Source: MVYY01 sp012517575 (GTDB lineage: Bacteria; Bacteroidota; Bacteroidia; Bacteroidales; Paludibacteraceae). Taken from it: 64,000 nucleotides of DNA. The notes below the pieces were generated by a model. The model saw nothing but the letters and a program-made list of their open reading frames with translations, ran no database searches and was not told where the DNA came from. The DNA lies in assembly GCA_031629035.1 (NCBI GenBank), contig JAVLUG010000012.1, positions 1 to 64,000 of the forward strand, given 5' to 3'. The position numbers and the translations under genes are program-made. Positions 15,364-24,629 of this stretch are shown here, one piece after another. Each line of letters opens with the position of its first letter. Within the stretch, counting starts at the first letter, position 1.

Positions 15364-15717
15364 TTATTTCTTCAATTGATTGGTTTCCGTATCAGGATAA
15401 ATAACAACAGGTGTAAACTTTTTGGCTTCTTCAAAGTCCATGGTAGCAAAAGCCATGATGATAACCACGTCACCAATTTGAACTTTGCGTGCAGCCGCAC
15501 CATTCAAGCAAACCATACCTGAGCCTCTTTCTCCCGGTATGACGTAAGTTTCAATTCTTTCGCCATTATTGTTGTTGACCACACTTACTTTTTCGAATGG
15601 AATAATATTAGCAGCATCCATCAAGTTTTGATCGAGCGTGATACTACCTATATAGTTTAAATTGGCATCTGTTACCGAAACTCTGTGAATTTTTGATTTT
15701 AGAATTTCTATTTGCAT
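15364..15717 (-). CDS. panD: Aspartate 1-decarboxylase
   Basis: This 117-residue pyruvoyl enzyme makes beta-alanine for pantothenate. The self-cleavage site is in YIGSITLD (Gly24-Ser25), Ser25 becoming the pyruvoyl group; Tyr and Lys of the active site (SKIHRVSVTDANLNYIG), and ERGSGMVCLNGAAARKVQ GD-type region follow. It lies downstream of panC with a gap of about 47 bases, forming a panCD unit that continues into hisH. Confidence 0.95.
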   Translation of the reverse strand: MQIEILKSKIHRVSVTDANLNYIGSITLDQNLMDAANIIPFEKVSVVNNNNGERIETYVIPGERGSGMVCLNGAAARKVQIGDVVIIMAFATMDFEEAKKFTPVVIYPDTETNQLKK

Positions 15718-15764
15718 ATTATGTAATTCTTTGTGTTAAAGGAATAAAGCTACAAATGCGCAGC

Positions 15765-16619
15765 TTATTGGGCATCATTATATTTAATATTGTCAATAAG
15801 TCTCACATCGCCGCAAAAAACAGCTACGCAGCCAATGGCAGGTTCAGACCACGAATGTATGGGTTGCAATGTTTTTTGATGAACGATTTCAAAGTATTCA
15901 ACTTTCAAACCCGGAAGGGAATTCAGTCGGGCTATTACCCAATTTTGTACCTGCTCGGGTGAAAAATTTGAAACCAGTTTTTTGCTTTCAAATAAAGTTT
16001 TGGAGATTTCAACGGCTTTTTGGCGTTCTTCCTTATCGAGGCGCAAATTGCGACTACTCATGGCCAAACCATCCTTTTCACGAACAATAGGACATCCCAC
16101 AATTTCGATATTGAAATTCATTAATTCGACCATCCGGCGAATGATGGCCAATTGTTGAAAATCTTTTTCACCAAAATAGGCTCTGTCGGGTTGCACCAAA
16201 TTAAATAATTTACTCACTACCTGCACCACTCCATTAAAATGACCCGGTCTGAATTTTCCTTCCATAACCTTGTCCAATCCTCCAAAATCGAACTCAAAAA
16301 CGCTTTCAGTTTCGTTTTTGTCGTACATTTCGTCAACAGCAGGTGTAAAAACAAGGTCGCAGTGGTTTTTTTCGAGTAACGACAAATCGTGCTGCAAATC
16401 ACGGGGATATTTTTCCAAATCCGACGGGTTGTTAAATTGAGTAGGATTGACAAAAATGCTTACTGCGGTAACATCATTTTCGGCTGTGCTACGATGGATC
16501 AAAGACAAATGACCATCGTGCAATGCTCCCATGGTTGGAACAAATCCGACAGTTTTTCCTGCTTTTGTGATTTGCTCCATTTCACTTTGAAGCTCTTTTT
16601 TTGTTGATATAACTTTCAT
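15765..16619 (-). CDS. panC: Pantothenate synthetase
   Basis: This 284-residue ATP-dependent ligase joins pantoate and beta-alanine. The adenylate-forming signatures are present: PTMGALHDGHLSLI (HIGH-like), FVNPTQFN, FRPGHFNGVVQVVSKLFN, YFGEKDFQQ and the KMSKS-like AMSSRN. It is the first gene of the minus-strand run panC-panD-hisH-tgt-lptG. A CAAAATTA (TAATTTTG on the minus strand) at 16773-16780 could be its -7 element. Confidence 0.96.
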   Translation of the reverse strand: MKVISTKKELQSEMEQITKAGKTVGFVPTMGALHDGHLSLIHRSTAENDVTAVSIFVNPTQFNNPSDLEKYPRDLQHDLSLLEKNHCDLVFTPAVDEMYDKNETESVFEFDFGGLDKVMEGKFRPGHFNGVVQVVSKLFNLVQPDRAYFGEKDFQQLAIIRRMVELMNFNIEIVGCPIVREKDGLAMSSRNLRLDKEERQKAVEISKTLFESKKLVSNFSPEQVQNWVIARLNSLPGLKVEYFEIVHQKTLQPIHSWSEPAIGCVAVFCGDVRLIDNIKYNDAQ

Positions 16620-17112
16620 ACGTTTTTACCATTTTTTTAATAAGCCGAACAGAAGTCATTTGACGCAAACCTTAAAGCAGTTGAATCGTAAGCTATAAAA
16701 TTCACCACTCTGTCTGACCTAATTTTTGAGAATTTGACAGTTCCATTTTTTTGGACTATCAAAATTGGCTTACAAAATTACGAAAACTTATTTGGATATA
16801 CATGATTGCTTCTTAATTTTTCCTCATCCCACGCCAAAACACTTCTTCATATACCACGAAAGGGAAAAAATTGGATGATAGTGCTCATTTTTAAAAGAAT
16901 ACAAAATAAGTCAATTTATTGAAAATACATACAAGATTTTCTGTATAAAAATACAGATATTAAAAATTTATACCTGTAAAGCTATAATTATTCATTTCAA
17001 CTTCCATTACAAGCCGTTGCCGAAAGTTTTTTAAACGCCGAAACTTGCGGGTATCCCGTTTTTTTTTAATATCTTTGCAAGTTCAAAAGACTCTCACTAT
17101 TAAAGGGAAAAA
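16620..17112. other. Divergent intergenic region between panC and the GT5-like gene
   Basis: No gene is seen in these 493 bases. Two candidate -7 elements are visible: TAATTTTG on the minus strand (16773-16780) for panC and TATCTTTG on the plus strand (17070-17077) for the next gene. A small perfect inverted repeat TCTGTAT-AAAA-ATACAGA lies at 16940-16957. Confidence 0.5.
17070..17077 (+). promoter_or_regulatory. Probable -7 element before the GT5-like gene
   Basis: TATCTTTG matches TAnnTTTG, with TTG at 17045-17047 upstream (22-base spacer, slightly long). It lies 35 bases before the ATG at 17113. Confidence 0.6.
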
Positions 17113-17925
17113 ATGAAAAAAGCTACAAAGGTATTGTATATTTCCCAGGAAATTTTTCCGTATTTGCCTGAATCTGAAATGGCTAATATGGGAAGATATC
17201 TTCCTCAGGCAGTACAGGAAAAAGGTTTGGAAGTGCGAATTTTTATGCCCAAATTCGGATCCATTAACGAACGAAGAAATCAACTTCACGAAGTAATCAG
17301 ACTTTCAGGGATGAATATCATCATTGATGATACCGACCATCCGCTGATCATTAAAGTAGCCTCTATTCCTGCTGCCCGAATGCAGGTTTATTTTATCGAC
17401 AATGAAGATTATTTTCACCGGAAAAATACCGTAGCCAATGAAAACAATGAAGAATATGACGATAATGATGAACGGGCTATATTTTTTGCTCGCGGAGTGA
17501 TGGAAACAGTTAAAAAACTGCGCTGGTCTCCCGATGTAATTCATTGTGAAGGCTGGATAACGGCTTTGGTGCCTTTGTATGTAAAAAAATCCTACAATGA
17601 CGATCCTTTTTTCAAGCATTCAAAAGTAGTCTATTCTATTTTTGACGATGAATTTAAAAAGCCTCTCGATGAGAAATTTATGGATAAAATTTTAATGGAT
17701 GGTATTCAGAAAAAACATTTGGCTTCCATAAAAAATCCTCCTATCGATTATAGTTCATTGATTAAACTTGCTGCCGATTATTCCGATGGAATTATTCAGT
17801 CAAGTCCAAAAGTCAATGAATCGGTGCTGAAATATGTTGCCGACAAGAAAATAAAGTTTTTACCCTATCAGCCGGCTGAAGATTATTCCGACCAGTACAT
17901 TGATTTTTACAATCAGCTCTTTTAA
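17113..17925 (+). CDS. Stand-alone glycogen-synthase N-domain-like protein (GT5-like)
   Basis: This 270-residue protein resembles only the N-terminal Rossmann half of glycogen/starch synthase: KVLYISQEIFPYLPESEMANMG, LPQAVQEKGLEVRIFMPKFGSI, VYFIDNEDYF, DERAIFFARGVMETVKKLRW, PDVIHCEGWITALVPLYVK. The ADP-glucose-binding KxGGLADV loop is replaced by PESEMANMGRYLP, and the C-terminal nucleotide-binding half is missing, so activity as a synthase is unlikely. Size and intact frame argue for a retained protein rather than a broken gene. It precedes the DUF4270 gene by 32 bases and diverges from panC; the pair is probably cotranscribed. Confidence 0.8.
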   Translation: MKKATKVLYISQEIFPYLPESEMANMGRYLPQAVQEKGLEVRIFMPKFGSINERRNQLHEVIRLSGMNIIIDDTDHPLIIKVASIPAARMQVYFIDNEDYFHRKNTVANENNEEYDDNDERAIFFARGVMETVKKLRWSPDVIHCEGWITALVPLYVKKSYNDDPFFKHSKVVYSIFDDEFKKPLDEKFMDKILMDGIQKKHLASIKNPPIDYSSLIKLAADYSDGIIQSSPKVNESVLKYVADKKIKFLPYQPAEDYSDQYIDFYNQLF

Positions 17926-17957
17926 AGTCTTACAATATCGATAATCATTCAATCAAT

Positions 17958-19328
17958 ATGCATTTCAACAAATTTTTTCTGTTTCTTTTTATTCTGACTT
18001 TTTTTTCGTGTACGGATGGATTGACCGACATGGGCGTCAGCATACAGCCTTCACAGGATATGGTCAGTGTTAGCGCAGATACGTTTCATTTGAAAACTGA
18101 AAATGTTTTTGTTGATTATATTTATACCCGTCAGGATTCTTTTTTGCTGGGAAATTTTTACGACAGCAAGTACGGTTCGACCCGTGCAGATATTTTGGCA
18201 CAGGTAAACTGCCCTGTCGGATTTACTTTTCCTGATGGTTCCGTTCCCGATTCGGCAGCTATTGCCCTGCGCTACCTCACTTGGTTTGGAGATGAATATT
18301 CTCCTATGGAAATAAAAATTTTTCAAATGAATAAGGCTACTTTTTCTTATTCTGAACATTATCCTTCCAACATAAATCCGGATGATTATACCGACCAATC
18401 CATACTGCTGGGGAAACGAATCATTACCCCCAGTGATACTTCCGGTTCGCGTTCAGATACAACACTGGTGCGTTTCAAACTTTCCGATAATTTTGTTCAA
18501 TGGTTTTTCCCGGAAAATCGCACCTATAACAGTCAAAAAGATTTTCTTCAGAAGTTTAAGGGAATGTATATTACTACGACTTTTGGCAGCGCATCAATAC
18601 TATATGTCAGTCAGATAGATTTGTATTATTACTATCATTATACTTACATTCGTAAGGCTTCAGATGGCTCTGACTCAACAGTTACAGTCAATAATGTCAT
18701 TACTTTTCCTGCGAATGCTGAAGTTCGCCAGGTTAATCGTATTCAGCACCCGGACAGAAATGAAGTCGTGCAGTCGCGAGAAGAAGTGAATTATGTTGCA
18801 TCGCCAGCCAATATCAATACACGAATTACATTGCCTGTCAACAAGATAGCACAGAAAATGAAAACATCCGTCAATAACAAATATCTTTCCGTGAACAATG
18901 CGTTATTAAATGTTGAGGTTACCGAACAGGACGAAGCAACCATCGCTGTTCCGTTGGTGCAATATATGATGCTGATAAAAGAATCGGCTTTGGACAGATT
19001 TTTCAAAAACAACGAATTACCATCCGATACTTGTGCGCTGGTAGCTCAATATTCCTATACAAAGAATACGGATACCGACAGCTATGATTATTATTACACG
19101 TTTAACCTCTCAGGACTGATTTCGAACGAAATAAGAAAAGCTGAAACCAATGGTACTCAGCTTCCCGAAACTATGAACCTCATGCTGGTTCCAGTTACGG
19201 TGAGTTATAACAGCAGTGGATCATACACCAGTGTGAAACATCAAATTTTGCTGAGTGGAGTAACGATTAAAAGCGGTAAAAACAGTTCCTCGCCGATGAA
19301 AATCAATCTGGTTTATAGTGGTTTTTAA
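17958..19328 (+). CDS. DUF4270 family lipoprotein
   Basis: This 456-residue protein has a lipoprotein signal (hydrophobic run then FFSC, Cys at about residue 18) followed by TDGLTDMGVSIQPSQDMVSV. The beta-rich body with NVFVDYIYTRQDSFLLGNFYD, YGSTRADILAQVNCP and a C-terminal ILLSGVTIKSG is the pattern of the Bacteroidota DUF4270 family, whose function is unknown. It probably sits in the outer membrane or periplasm. It follows the GT5-like gene closely and converges with der. Confidence 0.85.
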   Translation: MHFNKFFLFLFILTFFSCTDGLTDMGVSIQPSQDMVSVSADTFHLKTENVFVDYIYTRQDSFLLGNFYDSKYGSTRADILAQVNCPVGFTFPDGSVPDSAAIALRYLTWFGDEYSPMEIKIFQMNKATFSYSEHYPSNINPDDYTDQSILLGKRIITPSDTSGSRSDTTLVRFKLSDNFVQWFFPENRTYNSQKDFLQKFKGMYITTTFGSASILYVSQIDLYYYYHYTYIRKASDGSDSTVTVNNVITFPANAEVRQVNRIQHPDRNEVVQSREEVNYVASPANINTRITLPVNKIAQKMKTSVNNKYLSVNNALLNVEVTEQDEATIAVPLVQYMMLIKESALDRFFKNNELPSDTCALVAQYSYTKNTDTDSYDYYYTFNLSGLISNEIRKAETNGTQLPETMNLMLVPVTVSYNSSGSYTSVKHQILLSGVTIKSGKNSSSPMKINLVYSGF

Positions 19329-19341
19329 ATCGCAATAAATT

Positions 19342-20655
19342 TTATTTTTTTCTGAAAAACAGCTGTATGGGAGTTCCAGTGAAATTCCACTGAGATCTAA
19401 TTTTATTCTCCAGAAATCGCCGATAAGGTTCCTTGATGTATTGAGGCAGATTGGCAAAAAAGATAAATGTGGGAACTTGCGTGTCAGGCAATTGCGTAAC
19501 ATATTTTATCTTAATGTATTTTCCTTTCAGCGCAGGAGGCGGAAAATTCTGAATCAAAGGGAGTAAGTATTCGTTGAGACGAGCAGTAGGAATTTTTTTG
19601 TTCTTGTTTTCATATACTTTAACTGCCGATTCGAGTACCTTAAAAATTCTCTGACGGGTAAGTGCCGAGATAAAAATAATCGGAAAATCAGTAAAGGGGG
19701 ACATCCTTTCTCTAATGTACGCTTCCACTTTTTTCGTTGAATTGGGATCTTTATTTTCTATCAAATCCCATTTGTTCACGCAAACCACAATGCCTTTTTT
19801 GTTTTTCTGGATAATGGAGAAAATATTGAGATCCTGACTTTCCAAACCTCTGGTTGCATCAATCATCAGGATACAAACATCGCTGTTCTCAATGGCTCGA
19901 ATGGAACGCACAATAGAATAATATTCCAAATCTTCTTCAACTTTGGCTTTTTTGCGAATACCGGCCGTATCGACGAGGTAAAAATCGAATCCGAATTTAT
20001 TAAACCTTGTGTAAATAGAATCTCGCGTAGTGCCCGGAATTTCTGTAACAATGTTTCTTTCCTCGTCTAAAAATGAGTTAACCAGAGATGATTTACCTGC
20101 ATTAGGTCTTCCTACAATGGCAAATCTTGGCAGATTTTCTTCAGTGTCTTCCTCCACTTGAGGTTTCAAAAAACTTACCAGTTTGTCGAGCAAGTCGCCC
20201 GTACCAAGTCCGTTAATGGAAGAAACCAGAAAAGGATCACCCATGCCCAGTTTGTAAAATTCGACGGCCTGATACTGCCATTCGAAAGTATCTGATTTAT
20301 TGGTAACCAGAATAACCGGTTTATTTGTTTTTTTGAGCAGTTGAGCTACTTCAAAGTCCAAATCGGTGATGCCACACTGGACATCAACCAGAAAAAGAAT
20401 AACATCGGCTTCGTTAATGGCCAGTTGAACCTGACGTTTGATTTCCTGTTCAAAAGTATCGGAAGAGTTGTTGACCCAACCACCGGTGTCGATAACCGAA
20501 AATTCGTGGCCAGACCATTCGCTTTTGCCGTACTGACGGTCGCGGGTTGTTCCGGCAGTTTCATTCACAATGGCTCTTCGTGTTTGTGTGAGCCGGTTAA
20601 AAAGGGTCGATTTTCCAACATTTGGACGCCCTACTATGGCAACAATATTTCCCAT
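19342..20655 (-). CDS. der: Ribosome assembly GTPase Der
   Basis: This 437-residue protein has two tandem G domains and a C-terminal KH-like domain, the Der (EngA) layout used in 50S assembly. Domain 1 has GRPNVGKST, DTGGW and NKSD; domain 2 has GRPNAGKSS, DTAGIRKKAK and NKWD. The RKK region and FFRKK tail end it. A TAACTTTG element on the minus strand at 20738-20745 lies about 83 bases upstream. It converges with the DUF4270 gene, 13 bases apart. Confidence 0.97.
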   Translation of the reverse strand: MGNIVAIVGRPNVGKSTLFNRLTQTRRAIVNETAGTTRDRQYGKSEWSGHEFSVIDTGGWVNNSSDTFEQEIKRQVQLAINEADVILFLVDVQCGITDLDFEVAQLLKKTNKPVILVTNKSDTFEWQYQAVEFYKLGMGDPFLVSSINGLGTGDLLDKLVSFLKPQVEEDTEENLPRFAIVGRPNAGKSSLVNSFLDEERNIVTEIPGTTRDSIYTRFNKFGFDFYLVDTAGIRKKAKVEEDLEYYSIVRSIRAIENSDVCILMIDATRGLESQDLNIFSIIQKNKKGIVVCVNKWDLIENKDPNSTKKVEAYIRERMSPFTDFPIIFISALTRQRIFKVLESAVKVYENKNKKIPTARLNEYLLPLIQNFPPPALKGKYIKIKYVTQLPDTQVPTFIFFANLPQYIKEPYRRFLENKIRSQWNFTGTPIQLFFRKK

Positions 20656-20737
20656 ATTTCCTAAATTTCATTTGTAAATTTTCAATCGTGATATTCCCAT
20701 ATTCCGATTGTGGGTGAAAATATTTTTTATTTCGATG

Positions 20738-20745
20738 CAAAGTTA
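20738..20745 (-). promoter_or_regulatory. Probable -7 element for der
   Basis: On the minus strand this is TAACTTTG, matching TAnnTTTG, 83 bases upstream of the der ATG. Confidence 0.45.
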
Positions 20746-20942
20746 CTGAAAATTATTGAATTTACCTTTCTCGTTTTATTTCGTATCAACTTTGCAAGAT
20801 GAATAACTTTGCGGACAGGGTTATAAATTTGACTTTTCAGTAATGGCTGATTGAAAGTCAATGGGTTGTATTTTTTTCGATTGAAGATTCAAATAAGTAT
20901 TAATTTTGATGCTTTAGAAATGAATGCTCCAGAAAAGGTTCC

Positions 20943-20981
20943 AAAAAAACAATAGAGCCATCTCATTCAACGGCTCTATTG
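20943..20981 (-). terminator. Intrinsic terminator of the S41 peptidase gene
   Basis: CAATAGAGCC (20950-20959) and GGCTCTATTG (20972-20981) are perfect complements with a 12-base loop; on the minus strand the stem is followed by a run of seven T residues (20943-20949). Confidence 0.85.
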
Positions 20982-21009
20982 TTTTGTAAAAATTATAGCA
21001 AATATGCAC

Positions 21010-22620
21010 TTATTTTTTGCTTAGCGCTTCAAGCGCTTTTTTAATAGTTTTATCGTTTTTATAAAATAAAGGATAAAAACCTTCGTCGCCTAAGATATTT
21101 CGCGAAATATATCCTTTTATTTGTGTAACAATAATTTTTTTGGAGATATTAATTTCTCGTGTGTTGACCGGCACTCCTTTTTGTGCTGCAAATTTTACAA
21201 ATTCGTTCAGCAGTGGCTGTTTGTCGAGATAGGAATCCATTTCTGTCCAGCTTTTAATTTGTTTTAGCTGCGGCCGGTTTTTATCGGTATACTGAAAAGC
21301 ATACTGATAAATATATCCGTAATTAACCACTTTGTTCAGATAAGGAGTAAATTCGGTGGTATCGAGTGGAACAAAAATATCGGGCATTATTCCGCCGCCA
21401 CCGTAAACAACCCGGCCGCCAACCGTTTTGTATTTCAATGAATCGGCATGTTGAATGCTGTCCTTATTGCCTGCATCTCCATGCATCAACCGATTGAGAA
21501 AATCCTTTTCATATTCATCAGCTTTCCCCAATTCGTAAGGTTTTTGAATACAACGGCCGGAAGGTGTAAAATAGCGTGCAACGGTCAATCGTACTGCAGA
21601 GCCGTCGGAGAGAGTGAACTGTTGTTGTACCAATCCTTTCCCAAAGGATCGTCTTCCTACAATAATACCTCGATCATTGTCCTGAATGGCGCCTGAAAAA
21701 ATTTCACTGGCCGAAGCAGAAAATTCATCAATCAAAACAGCCAAAGGTTCGTGAATGCAGCTCCCTTTTCCATCTGACATGGCTTCAAAACGCTTGTACG
21801 CTTTGCCTTCAGCATAAACGATAAGCCGATTGGCTGGCAGAAATTCGTTAACCATATTAATCGCCTGATCCATAAACCCACCACTGTTTTCGCGTAAATC
21901 GATGATGAATTTTTTGGCGCCTTTATTTTTTAAACCGGCTATGGCGTTCAGGAATTCGTCATAAGTAGTTTCGGCGAATTTGCTGACTTTGATAAATCCG
22001 ACGCCGGGTTGAATCATATAAGCAATATCCACAGAATTTACAGGCACTTTACCTCTTATGATTTCGTAATGTAAAATTTCGCGTGTTCCATGACGCCGAA
22101 TCCCCAGTTTGACTTTTGTTCCTTCAGGTCCGCGAAGCTTTTTCATCACTTTTTCATTGGTGATGTTTTTCCCCACAAAAGACGTGTCATTGACTTCTAT
22201 AATCCTGTCGCCGGCCATTAAACCAGCTTTTTCGGAAGGGCCTCCATTAATCACAGATATAATCATCACGGTATCGTTCTGAATGTTAAATTGTACGCCA
22301 ATTCCGCTGAAACTTCCTTCCAGTTCGCTGTTGATATCCGACAAGTCTTCTGCAGGAATATAAACCGAATGGGGATCAAGTTTTGAAACCACATCTTGCA
22401 TGACGTTTTCGGTCAGTTCGTGCATATTGAGAGTATCGACATAATTGGTGTTGATAATGTTAATCAATTCATCTACTTTCGACGATTTACCCCATTGCAA
22501 AACATTGTCCCAAGAAGACAGCAAAGCTTTGCGCGCCAATAAATTACCTAAAAATAAACCAAAGATAACAGCAACAAATAAAATCAGCGGTAAGTAAAAA
22601 CTCTTTTTATTCAGCTTCAT
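21010..22620 (-). CDS. S41-family C-terminal processing peptidase with PDZ domain
   Basis: This 536-residue periplasmic serine protease has an N-terminal membrane anchor (LPLILFVAVIFGLFLGNLLA, about 8-28), a PDZ domain (about 95-180; GSFSGIGVQFNI, GGPSEKAGLMAGDRIIEV) and the S41 core. The catalytic Ser is in EFSASASEIF and the Lys in RRSFGKGLVQ, the Ser-Lys dyad of CtpA/Prc. SGRCIQKPY and a C-terminal ~170-residue region typical of Bacteroidota S41 proteins follow. It has its own terminator. It likely trims envelope proteins; the substrate is unknown. Confidence 0.94.
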   Translation of the reverse strand: MKLNKKSFYLPLILFVAVIFGLFLGNLLARKALLSSWDNVLQWGKSSKVDELINIINTNYVDTLNMHELTENVMQDVVSKLDPHSVYIPAEDLSDINSELEGSFSGIGVQFNIQNDTVMIISVINGGPSEKAGLMAGDRIIEVNDTSFVGKNITNEKVMKKLRGPEGTKVKLGIRRHGTREILHYEIIRGKVPVNSVDIAYMIQPGVGFIKVSKFAETTYDEFLNAIAGLKNKGAKKFIIDLRENSGGFMDQAINMVNEFLPANRLIVYAEGKAYKRFEAMSDGKGSCIHEPLAVLIDEFSASASEIFSGAIQDNDRGIIVGRRSFGKGLVQQQFTLSDGSAVRLTVARYFTPSGRCIQKPYELGKADEYEKDFLNRLMHGDAGNKDSIQHADSLKYKTVGGRVVYGGGGIMPDIFVPLDTTEFTPYLNKVVNYGYIYQYAFQYTDKNRPQLKQIKSWTEMDSYLDKQPLLNEFVKFAAQKGVPVNTREINISKKIIVTQIKGYISRNILGDEGFYPLFYKNDKTIKKALEALSKK

Positions 22621-22636
22621 GTGTATTTAATATTTT

Positions 22637-22686
22637 AAAAAAATCCCATTTATAAATTAAGACTTTTATTTAACAATTAAATGGGA
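22637..22686 (-). terminator. Candidate terminator between comEB and the S41 peptidase gene
   Basis: TCCCATTTA (22644-22652) and TAAATGGGA (22678-22686) are perfect complements with a 25-base AT-rich loop. Read on the minus strand, the stem runs into seven T residues, which would end the mpl-comEB transcript. Confidence 0.6.
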
Positions 22687-22712
22687 ATTCGGTTCAAATT
22701 TCGAAATAAAAA

Positions 22713-23138
22713 TCAGATATCGTCGCCCAGATACACCACTTCAATGCCGGCACGCTCCAAAAGTTCAATCCCATCCATGATTCGGTAATGCTCGCCGTAC
22801 ACTACTCTTTTAATGCCTGCCTGAATTATTAATTTGGCGCATTCCATGCAGGGAGAAGCGGTTACGTAAAGCGTTGCGCCGTCGCTGCTGTTGTGTGAAC
22901 GAGCTACTTTTGTTATGGCATTTGCTTCTGCATGAAGCACATAAGGTTTGGAATTACCGTTTTCATCTTCACAGTTATTTTCAAATCCCGCGGGTGTGCC
23001 ATTGTATCCATCCGAAATAATCATTTTGTTTTTAACCAGTAAAGCGCCCACCTGTCTGCGTTGGCAATAGGAATTTTCTGCCCATATTCTGGCCATACGC
23101 ATATATCTGGTATCCAACAATTTCTGTTTTTCATTCAT
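22713..23138 (-). CDS. Deoxycytidylate deaminase / ComE operon protein 2-like
   Basis: This 141-residue zinc deaminase converts dCMP to dUMP for thymidylate supply. Zinc ligands are visible: Cys or His positions in VLHAEANAI (HAE motif with catalytic Glu) and SPCMECAKLI (PCxxC). The N terminus (RYMRMARIWAENSYCQRRQVGALLV, then GYNGTPAGFENNC) is typical of dCMP deaminases of the ComEB group. The gene overlaps the upstream Mpl-type ligase by 4 bases. Confidence 0.93.
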   Translation of the reverse strand: MNEKQKLLDTRYMRMARIWAENSYCQRRQVGALLVKNKMIISDGYNGTPAGFENNCEDENGNSKPYVLHAEANAITKVARSHNSSDGATLYVTASPCMECAKLIIQAGIKRVVYGEHYRIMDGIELLERAGIEVVYLGDDI

Positions 23139-24529
23139 AAGTTCTGGTTTTTTTCATCTGTTTCACAATGAATCTTTTCGTTGACAATTTTATTCACATC
23201 CAAACCCGAAAAGTTTCCCGACGACATAAATAATATCGCCGAATTTTTATAATCAATTGATTTTAACGCTTTTTCCAAGTCTTCCTTATTGGTATAAACT
23301 TGCAAATCAGCTCTTCCAAAACCTTTTTTTACTTGTTCGGGTTCAAATTGTTTTAGTCTTTTCTGTGTAATTATTTCAGGGTCGTAATATACCATAGCTT
23401 CGTCTGCTTGGTCCATGCAATCGGCATATTGTGGAAGAAAATCTTCCATCAGACTGCTGAAGGTGTGCAGTTCAAGGCAGGCGATTAACTTGCGATGAGG
23501 ATATTGTTGACGAACGGCCTTGATGGTGGCTCTAACTTTGGAAGGAGAGTGAGCAAAATCTTTAAAAACCACTCTATCATTGTTTTCTGCTAATTTCTCC
23601 AATCGATTGGAAGCACCCGGGAATTCAGAAATAGCCGTAAAAAAATCGTCGTCGGAAATACCGATTTGATGACAGGCAATATGTGCGGCAGATAAATTTT
23701 GTAAATTGTGTTCTCCAAAAATTTTTAGTGGAATTTCCCTGTTTTTTGTTTTCAGCCACGTTATCCCATTTCTTAATTCATAAGAAGGTGTATGATAGGG
23801 AAAAGCCACGATGTCGCGTCGAAGTTGCTGAACTATTTTGTTCAGATTTTCATCTCCATCAAAATAGATCAATCTTCCTTGCAATTCTATTAAGTCGGTG
23901 AATTTTTTAAATTGTTCCAAATAGTTTTCAAAAGTTGGGAAAACATTCATGTGATCCCATGCAATGCCGGTAAGTATGGCAATATGCGGATGATACAAAT
24001 GAAATTTGGGACGTGGGTCGAGTGGGGAGGTGAGGTACTCGTCTCCCTCGAAAACAGCTATGCGCGAATCGTAAGAGAGTCTGACCATGTTCTCAAAACC
24101 TTCTATTTGAGCGCCAACCATATAATCGGTTTCAATTTTCAGCTTGTTCAATACGAATAAAATCATGGCCGTTGTAGTGGTTTTTCCATGACTTCCGCCT
24201 ACGACAATGCGTGTTTTATTTCGTGTCTGCTGATAAAGGTATTCGGGAAAAGAATATATTTTCAGTCCCAATTCTTTTGCTTTCAGCAGTTCGGGATTAT
24301 CTTCACGAGCATGCATGCCGAGAATTACAGCATTCAACCCATTGTGGATACGGTCGGGATCCCAGCCCATTTTTTCGGGTAACAATCCATGCTCTTTCAG
24401 TCTCGAATAGGAAGGTTCAAAAATCTCATCATCCGAGCCGGTAACTTTATAGTTGTTTTTTTTACTTAGTGCGATGGCTAAATTATGCATGGCTGCTCCG
24501 CCAATGGCAATAAAATGAACTCGTTGCAT
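23135..24529 (-). CDS. mpl: UDP-N-acetylmuramate:L-Ala-gamma-D-Glu-meso-DAP ligase (Mpl-type)
   Basis: This 464-residue Mur ligase recycles murein tripeptide onto UDP-MurNAc in the cytoplasm. The N domain starts VHFIAIGGAAMHNLAIAL, where the GGxAMHNLA form separates Mpl from MurC. The ATP loop GGSHGKTTTTAMI, the Mg-binding FEGDEYLTSPLDPRPKF and ITGIAWDHMNVFP are present, then AHSPSKVRATI and ELHTFSSL in the C domain. It is the first gene of an mpl-comEB pair and is divergent from the MBL gene. Confidence 0.93.
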   Translation of the reverse strand: MQRVHFIAIGGAAMHNLAIALSKKNNYKVTGSDDEIFEPSYSRLKEHGLLPEKMGWDPDRIHNGLNAVILGMHAREDNPELLKAKELGLKIYSFPEYLYQQTRNKTRIVVGGSHGKTTTTAMILFVLNKLKIETDYMVGAQIEGFENMVRLSYDSRIAVFEGDEYLTSPLDPRPKFHLYHPHIAILTGIAWDHMNVFPTFENYLEQFKKFTDLIELQGRLIYFDGDENLNKIVQQLRRDIVAFPYHTPSYELRNGITWLKTKNREIPLKIFGEHNLQNLSAAHIACHQIGISDDDFFTAISEFPGASNRLEKLAENNDRVVFKDFAHSPSKVRATIKAVRQQYPHRKLIACLELHTFSSLMEDFLPQYADCMDQADEAMVYYDPEIITQKRLKQFEPEQVKKGFGRADLQVYTNKEDLEKALKSIDYKNSAILFMSSGNFSGLDVNKIVNEKIHCETDEKNQNL

Positions 24530-24629
24530 ACGATTGGAAGGTTTTTTATAATTTTATTGCTACTTTTGTGGAAAGTATTTTTATTATGCAAAAATACGAA
24601 GAAAATACGAATCGAAAGCTACTTTCAAC

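Larger units (their letters stand above)
20656..21009. other. Intergenic region between der and the S41 peptidase gene
   Basis: No gene is seen. It holds a minus-strand TAACTTTG at 20738-20745 for der, a plus-strand TAACTTTG at 20804-20811 with no gene downstream, and the ctpA terminator at 20943-20981. Confidence 0.5.
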
